Assembly (NCBI RefSeq): GCF_034263275.1
Contig: NZ_CP139559.1
Span: 3,038,001-3,102,000, forward strand
DNA: 64,000 nucleotides
Reading direction: 5' to 3'
Origin: Mucilaginibacter sp. cycad4
Lineage (GTDB): Bacteria > Bacteroidota > Bacteroidia > Sphingobacteriales > Sphingobacteriaceae
Position 1 is the stretch's first letter. Every line of letters starts with the position of its first letter. Of this stretch, positions 51,743 through 62,205 are shown piece by piece. A program made the translations under genes and the position numbers. The notes below the pieces were generated by a model. It was given only the letters and a program-made list of their open reading frames with translations, was not told where the DNA came from and did no database searches.

Positions 51743-54727
51743 TTATTTGATGATCAGTAACCAGCCTTTACCTTTTTCAACAGGAATCCTGTCGTTTAAA
51801 CTAAATGTTTTTGCAGGTTGAAAACTTTTAATTTCAGGAGCAGTAATAGTGGCTTTAGCCGGATCTATGCCTAATTTTTCCCAGTCGATATTTAACTGAA
51901 AATCAGTATCAGCATCTTCCCAGCTGGCAACGGCCACCATGGTTGCACCATCCTTTTTATAAACGGTAGCAATCACTTTGGCTTTATCGGTTTTTACTGG
52001 GTTATTATCAACCCAGTAACCAATCATTTTAGTTCCCTTCATGCCAAAATTGTCCCAGGCCTTCCAGATCGGGCGCGGATCGGCGCCATCGCTCCATGGC
52101 ATGCGGTTGGTCATGCCATAAACCATCCCGCGCCATTTATTGCCTCCGCCCTGCAGCATCTCGCCCATTAAACCAAAAGGGATCCCACTCACCTCGGTAA
52201 GGAAGAAATCAGGATCGTTTTTTTCGTAGTCGAAATACTCACCAAACCAAAGGCGGTTCAGGTAAGGAAAATGCTCCATATACAGGTTAGCGCTGTTATT
52301 GAAACCGTCGCTTTTGTTGTATTGATTAGCCGAGTGCAGGTCGATAATCCCCGGGTGGCCATCTTTAGTCAATACTCGTTTAATACGCTTCATGGTTACA
52401 CGATCAAAGGCCACATCATCCAGGTAAATACCGTCGATACCTGCATTTTGGGTCAGCCAGTTCATGCCCTCTACATAGTAATTATGCCAGCGGTTCATAC
52501 CGCTGTTAATGATAGCCGCATCCTTAATTTCGGGAACAAACCAGGCGGCGATATAATCATCGCCCACATGCTCCTGTAACCAGCTAAATCCTCCACCCTT
52601 ACCCGGCGAATAGATTTCATGACCTAAACTGCGCAAAGCAAAAGTTTCATAGGCGTGGTTTGACAGCTCGCGGATGGTGTTGTAGATCTTCACCTTTAAC
52701 CCGGCGGCATGAGCCGAATCATCATAAGCCTTCATTTTTTGCCAGGCGATAAACGGATAGTTGATGGTTGGGTTTATAGCCGTGGCATGGTGAATGTTGA
52801 TAAGCGTTGCTCCTGCACTTTTAATAGTATCAATAGGTTTGTACGCGTGGTAAAACCTTGTAGCCCACTGAAAATCGGTATTAATGGTATGGAATGGAGT
52901 TACCAACAGCGTGAAGTTATAATAAAGCTCATCGCCTTTTTTCAGGTCGCGCTCTCCGCTGTAATTATTGGCCAATACTGCTTTGCTATCAAACGCTACT
53001 TTAATACCACCCTTGTTATCATTGCCCCACGAGGTTGGCAGCAATAAAGGCTTTTGCAGGTAAAAATTAGTATTCAGCGGACGAACATATCTCTCATCTC
53101 TTAAAGAATACTGCAAGCCGCCGTTAACATTGCCTATCCATGCACCATCCTGATTTTTATGGGCTACATCCCATTTCCATTCAAAGTTTTCCGGGCGATA
53201 TCCACCTTTTTGACCAAGCCCCATCATGTATTTTGCAAACTCCCTTTTAAAAGGGATGTGCATGGTAATATCTTTCAGGTTGACATCCTGCAGTGCTTTT
53301 ACTTTCACTGTGTAAGCCATAAAGCCATCAAACTCCAACGAGGCGGTTACATTCATCTGTAAACTATCATTGGCGCTTAAGGCAGTCCACTGAACTAATC
53401 CTGCTTCTTTCTTGGTGAACTGTACACCCTGGCTTTTCAGGTTTATCTTTTTCCCGGCAGCGTCAATAAAATGGAAGTGGATTGCTTCGGTAAGCAGGCT
53501 ATTGGGCGCTGCAGCATACTCCGTCATTTCGGGCGTAAAATAAGTTTGGATCTGTTTTGGGAAACCGTCTTTATTCACTTCTACTTTACGGCCTAATAAG
53601 CTTACCGTATTGCCGATGATTTCAAGCGGCGTATATGGCGCAATAACGGTGTTTTGTTGCGCCATGGTTGAGTTTAACCAACTCAGGCGGGTCATTTTGT
53701 AAGGTTCGCTTACACCGCCATCTTTTGATATTTTACTATTTATTTTAACCGACAAAGCGATTGTTTTTGCCGGTTTTCCGTTGATACTGATAGTGGCCTT
53801 ACCTGTATAAACCGAAGGTAAAATTGCAGCAGGTACATCAACCCCGCACCATAAAGCCTGGATCTCGCCTTTGGTCACATTCACCACCTTGGTAAGCGGT
53901 TTAGCATCATAGGTAGTACCGCCGGTATTGATACAAAATAATGCCGATGCCGGAATAACCTTACCTGCAGCAGATTTCAGATCGCTGAATATTACCTGTA
54001 CATTTTCGACATTTTGCAACGCGTAGATACCCAACTGAAATGCAAAGTTTTCGCCGCGGGCAGCTTCACCGGTGTATCTATTCTGCGGACCAAGCTCTAT
54101 CCAGCGTTGCGGCAGATCTTTAGTCATGCGGATGGAGTTCATCCTGTCTTCCGGAAAAATTAAAAATGCGTCTGCTTTATGCTTACTTACTAAGGCATCT
54201 GTTTCTGCTTTAGTGGCGATCACCTCCATGGGGTAAAAACTGTTAAAAGCATCAATCGACTGAAATTCTTTTACCGAAGCTAACTGCACCTGCTTACCAT
54301 TTACAGCACTAAGCCATTCCGCAGACGCTGTATTTTCGGGTTTAAGGTAAACGCCTTTAGGGTAATTTGAGCGGCCTTCATTTTTATAAGGCATATAATA
54401 CACAAAGTAAGTGCCTTTGCCAGATGTTGGCTCAAAATATAGTTCGCCGCTTTCACGGTTCACAGCACCGATTTTTACGTTGGTTATTTTTTGTTTGGTT
54501 TTAGCATCCTCAATAATGATCCGTTTATTTTCAGGTTCATTATCTCTTCGCCTCCAGTTGATTACGGCTTTAGCTACTTTACCAGTACCATTAAAGGTTA
54601 ACACTACACGGTGATTACCCAATGAATCGGCCAGCCAGCATTTTTCGCAGTTGGTATAAGGTACTTTTTGTGCCGATGCAGCAAAGCCGGTTAAAAGGAA
54701 AGTGATAGCTAAAAATTGTTTTTTCAT
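51743..54727 (-). CDS. Large secreted glycosidase-like protein (DUF6067-type)
   Basis: A 994-residue exported protein with a signal peptide (MKKQFLAITFLLTGFAASAQ). The N-terminal part is beta-sandwich-like. The central and C-terminal parts (about 560-900) look like a TIM-barrel hydrolase with DGIYLDDVAFDRVTMKRIK, DLHSANQYNK and MNRWHNYYVEGMNWLTQNAG; two consecutive Asp residues in YLDDV are candidate catalytic residues. Similar Bacteroidota proteins are called glycoside hydrolase domain-containing (DUF6067, related to GH123), but substrate and mechanism are not known. Last gene of a SusCD locus. Confidence 0.65.
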   Translation of the reverse strand: MKKQFLAITFLLTGFAASAQKVPYTNCEKCWLADSLGNHRVVLTFNGTGKVAKAVINWRRRDNEPENKRIIIEDAKTKQKITNVKIGAVNRESGELYFEPTSGKGTYFVYYMPYKNEGRSNYPKGVYLKPENTASAEWLSAVNGKQVQLASVKEFQSIDAFNSFYPMEVIATKAETDALVSKHKADAFLIFPEDRMNSIRMTKDLPQRWIELGPQNRYTGEAARGENFAFQLGIYALQNVENVQVIFSDLKSAAGKVIPASALFCINTGGTTYDAKPLTKVVNVTKGEIQALWCGVDVPAAILPSVYTGKATISINGKPAKTIALSVKINSKISKDGGVSEPYKMTRLSWLNSTMAQQNTVIAPYTPLEIIGNTVSLLGRKVEVNKDGFPKQIQTYFTPEMTEYAAAPNSLLTEAIHFHFIDAAGKKINLKSQGVQFTKKEAGLVQWTALSANDSLQMNVTASLEFDGFMAYTVKVKALQDVNLKDITMHIPFKREFAKYMMGLGQKGGYRPENFEWKWDVAHKNQDGAWIGNVNGGLQYSLRDERYVRPLNTNFYLQKPLLLPTSWGNDNKGGIKVAFDSKAVLANNYSGERDLKKGDELYYNFTLLVTPFHTINTDFQWATRFYHAYKPIDTIKSAGATLINIHHATAINPTINYPFIAWQKMKAYDDSAHAAGLKVKIYNTIRELSNHAYETFALRSLGHEIYSPGKGGGFSWLQEHVGDDYIAAWFVPEIKDAAIINSGMNRWHNYYVEGMNWLTQNAGIDGIYLDDVAFDRVTMKRIKRVLTKDGHPGIIDLHSANQYNKSDGFNNSANLYMEHFPYLNRLWFGEYFDYEKNDPDFFLTEVSGIPFGLMGEMLQGGGNKWRGMVYGMTNRMPWSDGADPRPIWKAWDNFGMKGTKMIGYWVDNNPVKTDKAKVIATVYKKDGATMVAVASWEDADTDFQLNIDWEKLGIDPAKATITAPEIKSFQPAKTFSLNDRIPVEKGKGWLLIIK

Positions 54728-54761
54728 GGAATAAATTTAGTCAGTACTTTTTATAATAAAA

Positions 54762-54853
54762 ACTATGTCATTGCGAGCGCAGCGTGGCAATCGCACATAA
54801 GCATGTCCGCTCTGTATAGCATGCGATTGCTTCGTTCCTCGCAATGACATAGT
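54762..54853. repeat. 92-base inverted repeat of the TCATTGCGAG type
   Basis: A 16-bp perfect inverted repeat (54762-54777 with 54838-54853) encloses a second 9-bp pair, GCAATCGCA (54787-54795) with TGCGATTGC (54822-54830). It lies inside the PUL, between the cytochrome and DUF6067 genes. A related copy is at 62376-62413. Confidence 0.85.
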
Positions 54854-54867
54854 GGGGTTTAGTATTT

Positions 54868-55884
54868 TTAAATAGCCGGTGTTATCCCCTTACCTTCCCA
54901 ATAATCAATGATAGGTTTATACGGCCCGTATTTATGCTGTTGCTCCGAAAAAGGATCTTTAAAAGGGCCTTTATCATAGTCAATTGCTTTTTCTTCGTAA
55001 TGCGGATAATCAACCTCTTTGGTAGTTTTAGGCAACGGACGTTTATGCTTTGTGTCATCGTTAACAAAGGCGGCAATATCAAGCGCTTCAGCATCGGTTA
55101 AAAAAGGTTTACCCTCGGCTGTTTTATCATAAGGCATATTGCCTTTTAACCATTGTGCCAGCTTAACTACCCTGTGCATGCTCGAGCCCGGGCGATAGGC
55201 CAATAAACCCCATACCGGCGGATATTCGTAAGTCACGTTATCAAAGCGCATTTTACCTTCACCATTTTTGGCGTGACAGCGCTCGCAATTTTGGGCGTAT
55301 AGCACCTCGCCCCTGTCTGATGATGCAGCAACGTCCGGCAGCTCAACCTCCATATTCTTTAAGCCTTTAGTAGTTTTTGCAACATTTGATGAATCGCTCA
55401 AAAATTTCAGGTAAGCCATGATCGAGATCATTTCCCGCCCGTCAAGCGGCAGCGGTCTGCCCAAGTTAGGACGCATCACGCAATTATTGATGCGCTCCGC
55501 CAAAGATAAAATCCTGCCCTCCCTTGCACGGTACTGCGGATAATCACGAAAAGACCTTACCAGGTTGAAAGCATACGGCCTTGTACCGGCATCGCGGTGG
55601 CAATTGGTGCAGTTCATTTTATTGCCGGTGTAATGTCCGTTAACGCCCTCCGGGCCGATATAATAGGCGGTATGCAGCATCAGCTCCCTCCCATAGCGCA
55701 CAGCCTCACCATATTTGCCTCCGGGCATTTTGGTGGTATCTACCGAAACAAGCCTGCCGGCGGCCAACGAATCAGCATTATCTGCCTCTTCAGCCTTGCT
55801 TCCGCTACATGATGCCAATTGGGCAACGTTTGCCAGGGCAAATAGCAGCAGCAGGAAAGTTATATATTGATATTTCTTTTTCAT
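54868..55884 (-). CDS. Diheme cytochrome c, TsdA (thiosulfate dehydrogenase)-like lipoprotein
   Basis: A 338-residue exported lipoprotein (lipobox QLASC, Cys26). The first heme motif is CTNCH (92-96) and the second CERCH (200-204). Between them RINNCVMRPNLGRPLP places Cys135 where TsdA has its unusual Cys heme ligand, and YGRELMLHTAYYIGPEG with NCTNCHRDAGTRPYAF matches the family. KGNMPYD offers Met250 as second-heme ligand. TsdA enzymes oxidise thiosulfate to tetrathionate or the reverse. In a carbohydrate locus another electron-transfer role is possible. It starts 10 bases after the ASST-like gene ends. Confidence 0.8.
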   Translation of the reverse strand: MKKKYQYITFLLLLFALANVAQLASCSGSKAEEADNADSLAAGRLVSVDTTKMPGGKYGEAVRYGRELMLHTAYYIGPEGVNGHYTGNKMNCTNCHRDAGTRPYAFNLVRSFRDYPQYRAREGRILSLAERINNCVMRPNLGRPLPLDGREMISIMAYLKFLSDSSNVAKTTKGLKNMEVELPDVAASSDRGEVLYAQNCERCHAKNGEGKMRFDNVTYEYPPVWGLLAYRPGSSMHRVVKLAQWLKGNMPYDKTAEGKPFLTDAEALDIAAFVNDDTKHKRPLPKTTKEVDYPHYEEKAIDYDKGPFKDPFSEQQHKYGPYKPIIDYWEGKGITPAI

Positions 55885-55894
55885 TTTTAATGAT

Positions 55895-57295
55895 CTATGG
55901 TTTTAAAAATGGATCAAGTTGTTCGTATTTTATAAAACCGGCCCGGTAGGTTGGCACGGATGTTTCCATCGTCCACTGTAAAACGCCTTTGTTGTTTGCC
56001 AACACCACGATGTGCCTTTTTGAGCAGCATACAAGTGTGGCTGTATCGTTGATCATATAAGCGCTGCCCATCCGGCCGTTAAATATCTCTTTAGGTAGTT
56101 TGATGTGCATGGCAATTGTTGAAGTTTGATTTTTCTCGTCAATTTTCATAGCATATACGCCCGACTGGTGTTTCTCCACCCCGTTGTCAAAAAACATGAG
56201 GTTTCCCTGGTTATTAATATGGGCTGCGTGGGCCTGGGTAAAGTTGCAGTCGGCAGGCATAGCTATAGTGCCACCCTTACCAAACTTATAAATTACCTTA
56301 CCGGTGTGAGAATCTATCTTCCAGATTTGCCCGTTGTTATAAAACGACATCAGATAATTGCCATCAACATCATAACTAAGGCTGTTGGCATGCATCCAGT
56401 CTTTTTTTGTTTTCAGGATCTTAGGATCTTTCAGGGGATCCATCACATCAAACACGCTCCACTTATAAAGCTGCTTACCCGTTTTATCCATCATCATAAT
56501 CCCATCGCCATTAACAGTATCTTTTTTACCTCCGCCTATCGAACTCAAATCCATTAATCGCTGATCAACAAAAATGGTTACCAGCCGGCCTTTATCATTC
56601 TTCAGTATTTCATGATGGATGGTTTGCTTGAAATCGCCCTGGCCTCTGGTAAGGTGCAGCAATGTATCGCCCAGCATATTGACCTCCAGGATCTCGCTGC
56701 CGTAGCTGGTAGGCTCATCATTTCGGCCTAAAATAGAAAGCAGCGTTTTATCCTTCGTAAAATTGATCACTTTAAAACCCAGCCTGTCAATCATATGGTA
56801 CCACCGTATCTGTCCTTTGGCATCAACCAAAAATGCGACGCCCGGCGCATAGCGTTTATTGATGAGCATCAACCCACCATTGAACTGTGCAGGTAGCGAA
56901 GCCTTAGCAGCTGTTTTAGCGTGAAACTGTTCCTGCAAAAACAACGGCAGTTGGTGCGATTTAAAAGTATGGGGTTTGCTGACAACGGTATCACCGCCAT
57001 CAATGGTTACAATATGATACGAGTAAGTAGTATCCGGCAAAATATTACAAAGTACAAGCTTGTACGATTTAGAATTACCAGTGGCGGTCGACCGGTATTT
57101 TACCGGCTGTTTGCCTTCTATCCAATACTCAGCGTAAACATCAACAGGCTTACTGGTCACAACATCAAGCTTTATCTTCAGCTCATTGTTATTGTACAAA
57201 CCTATGTGAATTTCTTTTATAATGTTACCACCCGAGCAACCGCAGATGATCGAAACTAACAAACCCTTCGCTAAAACTTTAAACCAATCCTTCAT
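55895..57295 (-). CDS. Arylsulfotransferase (ASST)-like beta-propeller lipoprotein
   Basis: About 466 residues from the ATG at 57293-57295, giving a lipoprotein signal ending IICGC; an in-frame start 14 codons upstream is less likely. An N-terminal Fn3-like part (ISYSYHIVTIDGG-type) precedes a beta-propeller of ASST type. Segments WMHANSLSYDVDGNYLMSFY and FTQAHAAHINNQGNLMFFDNG, plus QTIHHEILKNDKGRLV, correspond to the His-bearing motifs of known ASST. The Arg of the classical SxRxxxxI stretch appears as Tyr here (SFYNNGQI), so catalysis is uncertain. Lies between SusD and the cytochrome. Confidence 0.72.
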   Translation of the reverse strand: MKDWFKVLAKGLLVSIICGCSGGNIIKEIHIGLYNNNELKIKLDVVTSKPVDVYAEYWIEGKQPVKYRSTATGNSKSYKLVLCNILPDTTYSYHIVTIDGGDTVVSKPHTFKSHQLPLFLQEQFHAKTAAKASLPAQFNGGLMLINKRYAPGVAFLVDAKGQIRWYHMIDRLGFKVINFTKDKTLLSILGRNDEPTSYGSEILEVNMLGDTLLHLTRGQGDFKQTIHHEILKNDKGRLVTIFVDQRLMDLSSIGGGKKDTVNGDGIMMMDKTGKQLYKWSVFDVMDPLKDPKILKTKKDWMHANSLSYDVDGNYLMSFYNNGQIWKIDSHTGKVIYKFGKGGTIAMPADCNFTQAHAAHINNQGNLMFFDNGVEKHQSGVYAMKIDEKNQTSTIAMHIKLPKEIFNGRMGSAYMINDTATLVCCSKRHIVVLANNKGVLQWTMETSVPTYRAGFIKYEQLDPFLKP

Positions 57296-57379
57296 CACTA
57301 ATTTTGTAATACCGGTTAAATGATGAAGAATATACAACCAGTAAAGGCTGTATACTCTTTATCCATTTGAATTTTATGT

Positions 57380-58900
57380 TTATTGCTGCCTGCCCGCATT
57401 ATTCAGCTTAGGGTTAACAGTAACCTGGTTAAGCGGATATGGGAAATACTCGTCGCGCGGCAACTGAACGGTATTGGTTTGGCCAACACGTTTCAGGTAT
57501 GCATTCACAATCACATCATATTTGCCAAAACGTTTTAAGTCGGCCCTTCTTTTGCCTTCGTAATACAGCTCCCAGCCGCGCTCCTGCAACAGAGCATCAC
57601 GGAAAGTTGCCTGTGTAAGATTTGCCTGTACCAGCAGCTTGGCGTGCGAACGGCCTTTAACCTGGTTTACTAAGGAAACAGCTTCGGCAGTGGGACCGCC
57701 CAACTCATTTAAAGCTTCCGCACGGCTCAGCAATACATCCGCATAGCGCAAAACATCAACACTGTGGCCGTCATAGTAAGTATTAGCACCGTTCGGATCT
57801 GCATATTTCATAGTCGCAACATCCGGCATATATAATACACCGTCTGGCGCGGTAGCACCTGATGACGGGGCCTGTTTGTGGGTTAAACCATCAACACCCT
57901 GGTATTGGGTAAAAAACATTTTTTTACGGTCATCCTCATCGCCATAACTGTTGTAAAAATCCCAGGTTACGGCGTAGTATTGCCACCTGTCAGTTAAAAC
58001 CGGATGGCTTAGCGGACCGAAGTGGTTCAATAACTCTGTTCCATTAACGTTGGCGTCGCTCAATACCGAGAAGATATTTTCAGAACACCAGGTATTTGAT
58101 TCTTTAAACAAGCCTGCATATGTCGGATATAACTGGTAGATTCCCAAATCCATTACCTGTTTGGTTAAATCGGCAGCTTTTTGCCATTGATGCTCACGCA
58201 GGTAGATTTTGGCCAACAGGAACATAGCGGCGCCTTTTGTAGCGCGACCTACATCGTTGGTTGTATAAATATCACTTTTTGTATAATCTGCGGGTAATAC
58301 ATTGATCGCATTTTGCAGATCAGTGATCATTAAAGCGTCAACATCAGCAACCGGGCTTGGAGGGGTTTGAGCCTTGTAATCAGGATTGGCTATATCTTTT
58401 TCGGTATTAAGGATCACCGGCCCCCAGGCGTCGGTAAGATCAGAATAAGCAATAGCACGTAAAAATTTCATTTCAGCCAAGAACTGACTTTTCTGAGCAT
58501 CTGTGATACTTTTCATCGCCGCAATGTTGTAGATAGCATTGTTTGCATTGGCTACAAGTTTGTAGATCTGCCTGTAATCCTCAGCTATTAAACCGTTGGC
58601 TGAGTTCCATTGCACTAACGATAATTGCCCCGGGTCACCTGCATAGCTACAGTGGCCTACATCTGTAGTTAAATCGGTAAGCGCGAAGTGCCTTACTGTC
58701 CAATAGTCAAAGTTGTCACCTACCGCCGGGCCTTTAAGCCGGGCATAAACCGCATTTACGGCGGCAATAGCGTCAGACTTGGTGAGGAACGCATTTTGAC
58801 TTGTTAAACTGCTGTATATTTTAGGTTCGAGGCTGGATTTGTTACAGGAAAACTGAGTAACTACCGCAGCAGCAAGGAGTAGAATATTATATTTTTTCAT
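57380..58900 (-). CDS. susD: SusD/RagB family nutrient-binding outer-membrane lipoprotein
   Basis: A 506-residue surface lipoprotein (MKKYNILLLAAAVVTQFSC, Cys19) that caps the SusC transporter and binds its glycan. The mostly alpha-helical fold shows TPR-like helices (AMFLLAKIYLREHQWQKAADL) and the C-terminal YYEGKRRADLKRFGKYDV, LPRDEYFPYPLNQVTVNPKL signature. Starts 39 bases after susC ends. Confidence 0.93.
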   Translation of the reverse strand: MKKYNILLLAAAVVTQFSCNKSSLEPKIYSSLTSQNAFLTKSDAIAAVNAVYARLKGPAVGDNFDYWTVRHFALTDLTTDVGHCSYAGDPGQLSLVQWNSANGLIAEDYRQIYKLVANANNAIYNIAAMKSITDAQKSQFLAEMKFLRAIAYSDLTDAWGPVILNTEKDIANPDYKAQTPPSPVADVDALMITDLQNAINVLPADYTKSDIYTTNDVGRATKGAAMFLLAKIYLREHQWQKAADLTKQVMDLGIYQLYPTYAGLFKESNTWCSENIFSVLSDANVNGTELLNHFGPLSHPVLTDRWQYYAVTWDFYNSYGDEDDRKKMFFTQYQGVDGLTHKQAPSSGATAPDGVLYMPDVATMKYADPNGANTYYDGHSVDVLRYADVLLSRAEALNELGGPTAEAVSLVNQVKGRSHAKLLVQANLTQATFRDALLQERGWELYYEGKRRADLKRFGKYDVIVNAYLKRVGQTNTVQLPRDEYFPYPLNQVTVNPKLNNAGRQQ

Positions 58901-58939
58901 TTGATTTAAATTTTGTTGATCCCTTGAATGGATAATTCA

Positions 58940-61900
58940 TTAATGGATAGATGCCTTAATACCGAATGTTACCGTTTTAAATGCCGGGAAGGAGTTAAAA
59001 TCCAAACCGCCTCCGAGAGCCGACCGGATCGGAACCTGACCAGGGTGTGCGCCAGTGTCATCGGCATGTACGTTTGCTTCCGGGTCAGTACCTTTATAAC
59101 CGGTAATGGTCCACAGGTTTTGCGCTTCGGCATAAATCCTGATGCCCTGTAAAATTTTCATATTTTGAAATAACGAGGCCGGAAAGTTGTATGCCAGCGT
59201 AAGCGATTTCAAACGCACATAAGAGGCATTTTCAACAAAACGTGAATTTACGTAGCTACCATAGGTGCTCAGGTAATAACCTTCACGCGGGATAGCGGTA
59301 TTTTCATTTTTACCTGCAACAAACCTGTTCAACGCGGCTGCTCCGGTTGTTGATTCCAGTACCATGTTGTTCATATTGTACAGGTAGTAATCAAATGCTC
59401 CCTGGAAAAATATACCCAGATCAATGCCTTTGTAATGAAAATCGTTACCAAAACCAGCCATATAATGCGGGTTTGAATTGCCCAGGTAGGTACGGTCGGC
59501 CGGGGTAATTACACCATCGCCATTAACATCTTTATATTTAGGGTCACCTGCTTTTGAATTTGGTTGCGGGGCATAGCTTTCCCCTGTTTTTATAACACCC
59601 TGGTATACATACCCATAAAGCTCGCCAAGCTCAATACCTGGTACAACCCTTGTAAACTCCTGGCCCGAAACGGTGCCGCTTGGGTTGGCGGTATTAGTAC
59701 TTATTATTGTAACCCCCGGACCTAAATCTAACGCCTTTTGTTTATTGTAGCCAAATGTAACTGTAGTATTCCATGACAGGTTTTTGCTGCGCAGGTTGCT
59801 GGTATTTACCGAAAGCTCAATACCCCTGTTTTGGATAGCGCCGCCATTTATCCATTGTGTTCCGTTAGTAGCCCCCCATTGTGCCCCAATCGGTACCTGG
59901 ATCAGCAAGTCGGTAGTTTTTTTGCTGTAATAATCAATACTTGCGTTAATACGGCCGTTAGCGAAGCCCATATCCAAACCAATATCCAGTTGCCTTGTGG
60001 CTTCCCACTTAAGGTTAGGGTTAGCAAGATTTTTAGGTTCGATGCCTGTTTGTAACTGACCGCTTCCGTTAAGCACTGTGCTATATGGCCCAAAAGTTGC
60101 AAGATATAAACTTGCCGGGATACGGTCATTACCGGTAACACCATAACTAACACGGGCTTTTAAATTTGAGAAAGTATTCAGGTCTTTTACAAAATCCTCA
60201 TCAGTTAATTTGTAAGCTACAGCGCCGGCCGGGAAAAAGCCAGAGCGTCTGTTTGAACCAAACTGTGACGACCTGTCATCGCGATAAGAAAACGACGCCA
60301 AAATTTTGTCTTTGTAAGCGTAATTTAACCTTGTAAAGTATGATGTAAGAAAAGCCTCTGCCTTGTTGCTTCCATAGCCATTACTTAATGAACCTGCATT
60401 TAGGTTATAATATAAAAAAGCGTCGGTTGAAAAGCCCTTGGCACCTGAAAGCAATGATTCGGCAACATCTTTTTGGTTTGATGTACCTAACAATACGGTA
60501 AAATCGTGGTCTTTTTTGATATTGAATTTATAAGTAAAATAGTTTTCAGCAATCCACCTGAAGTTTGAATAGATCTGTTCGGCAGCTACACCACCCTGCT
60601 TTGCACCGGCAATTGTAGTTGTTGGAAGGTATTGACCGGTAGTGGTTTGGTTATATTCGGTACCTGCAGTAAGGTGATATGTTAACCCGTTGATGATCTT
60701 ATAATCCAAACCAACATTGGCATTAATTAATTTATTACCGCTATTATTTGTGGGTTCCAACAGGCCGGCCAAAGCGTTGGTTTTTGTGCCCTGGGTAACG
60801 TAATAGTTATAAGTACCATCGGCATTATAAGGCGCTACGTTAGGCGGTGCCGTAAGCAGGCTAAACAACGGTGCGGTAATATCGCCCGTGTATGATTGCA
60901 AAGTTGAGGTTGAATTTGCACCATAGAAGTTACCGCTGATCTTAATATTTTCATTCACTGTTTTTTCAGCGCCTATCCTTGCAGTATACCTTTCAAAGCC
61001 GGTATGCTGCAGCACCCCTACCTGTTTGATGTGGTTACCGGCGATATATAATTTTGAGTTCTGATCGCCTGCGCTTAAGCTGAGGCTTTGATTTTGAACG
61101 GTAGCATTGCGGGTTGCCAATTTTAGCCAATTGGTATTGGCCACCTGGAAACTTGATGGATATGGTTGTGGCTTACCGTCTTCAAGAGCGGTAGCATTTT
61201 GAATATCGGTATACTGCTGACCGGTTAACAGAGCCGGCTTGTACGTCAGGTATTGCGTACCTCCTGATATATCAGCATCTAAAGACACTTTGCCATTTTT
61301 TCCTTTTTTAGTGGTGATCAAAACAACACCATTACCGCCCCTTGAACCGTAGATGGCCGTCGCCGATGCGTCTTTCAGTACCTGGATGTCTTCGATGTCG
61401 TTCGGGTTAACCTGGCTGCCGGCTTCGCTGATAAAACCATCAACTACATAAAGTGGTGCTGTAGAAGTATTGATGGAGTTACCACCCCTCACGGTAATAT
61501 TGATACCTGAACCTGGTGCAAAACTGGCTTGCTGAACCTGTACCCCAGCTGCTTTACCCTGAATGGCCTGGCCGATATTAGATGTAGTACCGCCGAGCGT
61601 GAGGTTATCACTTTTAATTGAACTGATAGAACCGGTAAGGTCGCCTTTTTTAACGGTACCGTAACCTACTACTACTACTTCGTTCAATTTGTTAAGGTCT
61701 TCCTGTAAGGTAATAGTTATATCGGTAGAATTTCCTACGGATACCTCCTGTGTTTTGAATCCTACGTAAGAAACAACCAATACCGTTGAATTACTCTTTA
61801 ATGTAAGCTTGAACTTGCCGTTAACATCGGTAGAGGTAGTATTTTTAACGCCTTTTTGGGTTACGGTAGCTCCAATGATGGGGCCGTCTTTATCTTTTAC

Positions 61901-62050
61901 ATTACCACTGATAATTGTTTGCGCGTTTGCAAGCACAGGCAATAATAAAAGCAGGCAACAGCACATCAATTTAAAAAGGCCATTCTTATGCCTCCCTAAA
62001 TAAATCTGTTTGCTGAAGCCCTTGTCGGGGTTTGAGTAAATTTTAATCAT
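58940..62050 (-). CDS. susC: SusC/RagA TonB-dependent outer-membrane transporter
   Basis: A 1036-residue outer-membrane barrel. After an N-terminal signal (CCLLLLLPVLANAQ) comes a carboxypeptidase-regulatory-like domain (ISGNVKDKDGPIIGATVTQK), the SusC plug with EVVVVGYGTVKKGDLTGSIS and QIQGKAAGVQVQQ-like segments, and the beta-barrel to the end (FPAFKTVTFGIKASIH). No STN domain and no adjacent sigma/anti-sigma pair, so control is likely by a LacI-type regulator through the palindromes at 62173 and 62206. It imports oligosaccharide pre-digested at the surface. Confidence 0.95.
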   Translation of the reverse strand: MIKIYSNPDKGFSKQIYLGRHKNGLFKLMCCCLLLLLPVLANAQTIISGNVKDKDGPIIGATVTQKGVKNTTSTDVNGKFKLTLKSNSTVLVVSYVGFKTQEVSVGNSTDITITLQEDLNKLNEVVVVGYGTVKKGDLTGSISSIKSDNLTLGGTTSNIGQAIQGKAAGVQVQQASFAPGSGINITVRGGNSINTSTAPLYVVDGFISEAGSQVNPNDIEDIQVLKDASATAIYGSRGGNGVVLITTKKGKNGKVSLDADISGGTQYLTYKPALLTGQQYTDIQNATALEDGKPQPYPSSFQVANTNWLKLATRNATVQNQSLSLSAGDQNSKLYIAGNHIKQVGVLQHTGFERYTARIGAEKTVNENIKISGNFYGANSTSTLQSYTGDITAPLFSLLTAPPNVAPYNADGTYNYYVTQGTKTNALAGLLEPTNNSGNKLINANVGLDYKIINGLTYHLTAGTEYNQTTTGQYLPTTTIAGAKQGGVAAEQIYSNFRWIAENYFTYKFNIKKDHDFTVLLGTSNQKDVAESLLSGAKGFSTDAFLYYNLNAGSLSNGYGSNKAEAFLTSYFTRLNYAYKDKILASFSYRDDRSSQFGSNRRSGFFPAGAVAYKLTDEDFVKDLNTFSNLKARVSYGVTGNDRIPASLYLATFGPYSTVLNGSGQLQTGIEPKNLANPNLKWEATRQLDIGLDMGFANGRINASIDYYSKKTTDLLIQVPIGAQWGATNGTQWINGGAIQNRGIELSVNTSNLRSKNLSWNTTVTFGYNKQKALDLGPGVTIISTNTANPSGTVSGQEFTRVVPGIELGELYGYVYQGVIKTGESYAPQPNSKAGDPKYKDVNGDGVITPADRTYLGNSNPHYMAGFGNDFHYKGIDLGIFFQGAFDYYLYNMNNMVLESTTGAAALNRFVAGKNENTAIPREGYYLSTYGSYVNSRFVENASYVRLKSLTLAYNFPASLFQNMKILQGIRIYAEAQNLWTITGYKGTDPEANVHADDTGAHPGQVPIRSALGGGLDFNSFPAFKTVTFGIKASIH

Positions 62051-62172
62051 ACGTGGTGGGTGTTGGTATTAATTAATTGTTAGTTTTCTGTTGCGATTTA
62101 GTCCTGTTTTTGAATATTGGAAATTAGAGATACCGGATTTTGAAAGCAAAAAATCGACCCTCCAAACACAGC

Positions 62173-62184
62173 GCAAACGTTTGC
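62173..62184. promoter_or_regulatory. LacI-type operator 1 upstream of susC
   Basis: GCAAACGTTTGC is a perfect 12-bp palindrome with the central CG of LacI/CcpA-family sites, about 122 bases upstream of the susC ATG. Confidence 0.75.
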
Positions 62185-62205
62185 TTTGAGCAAAAACGAG
62201 CTTAC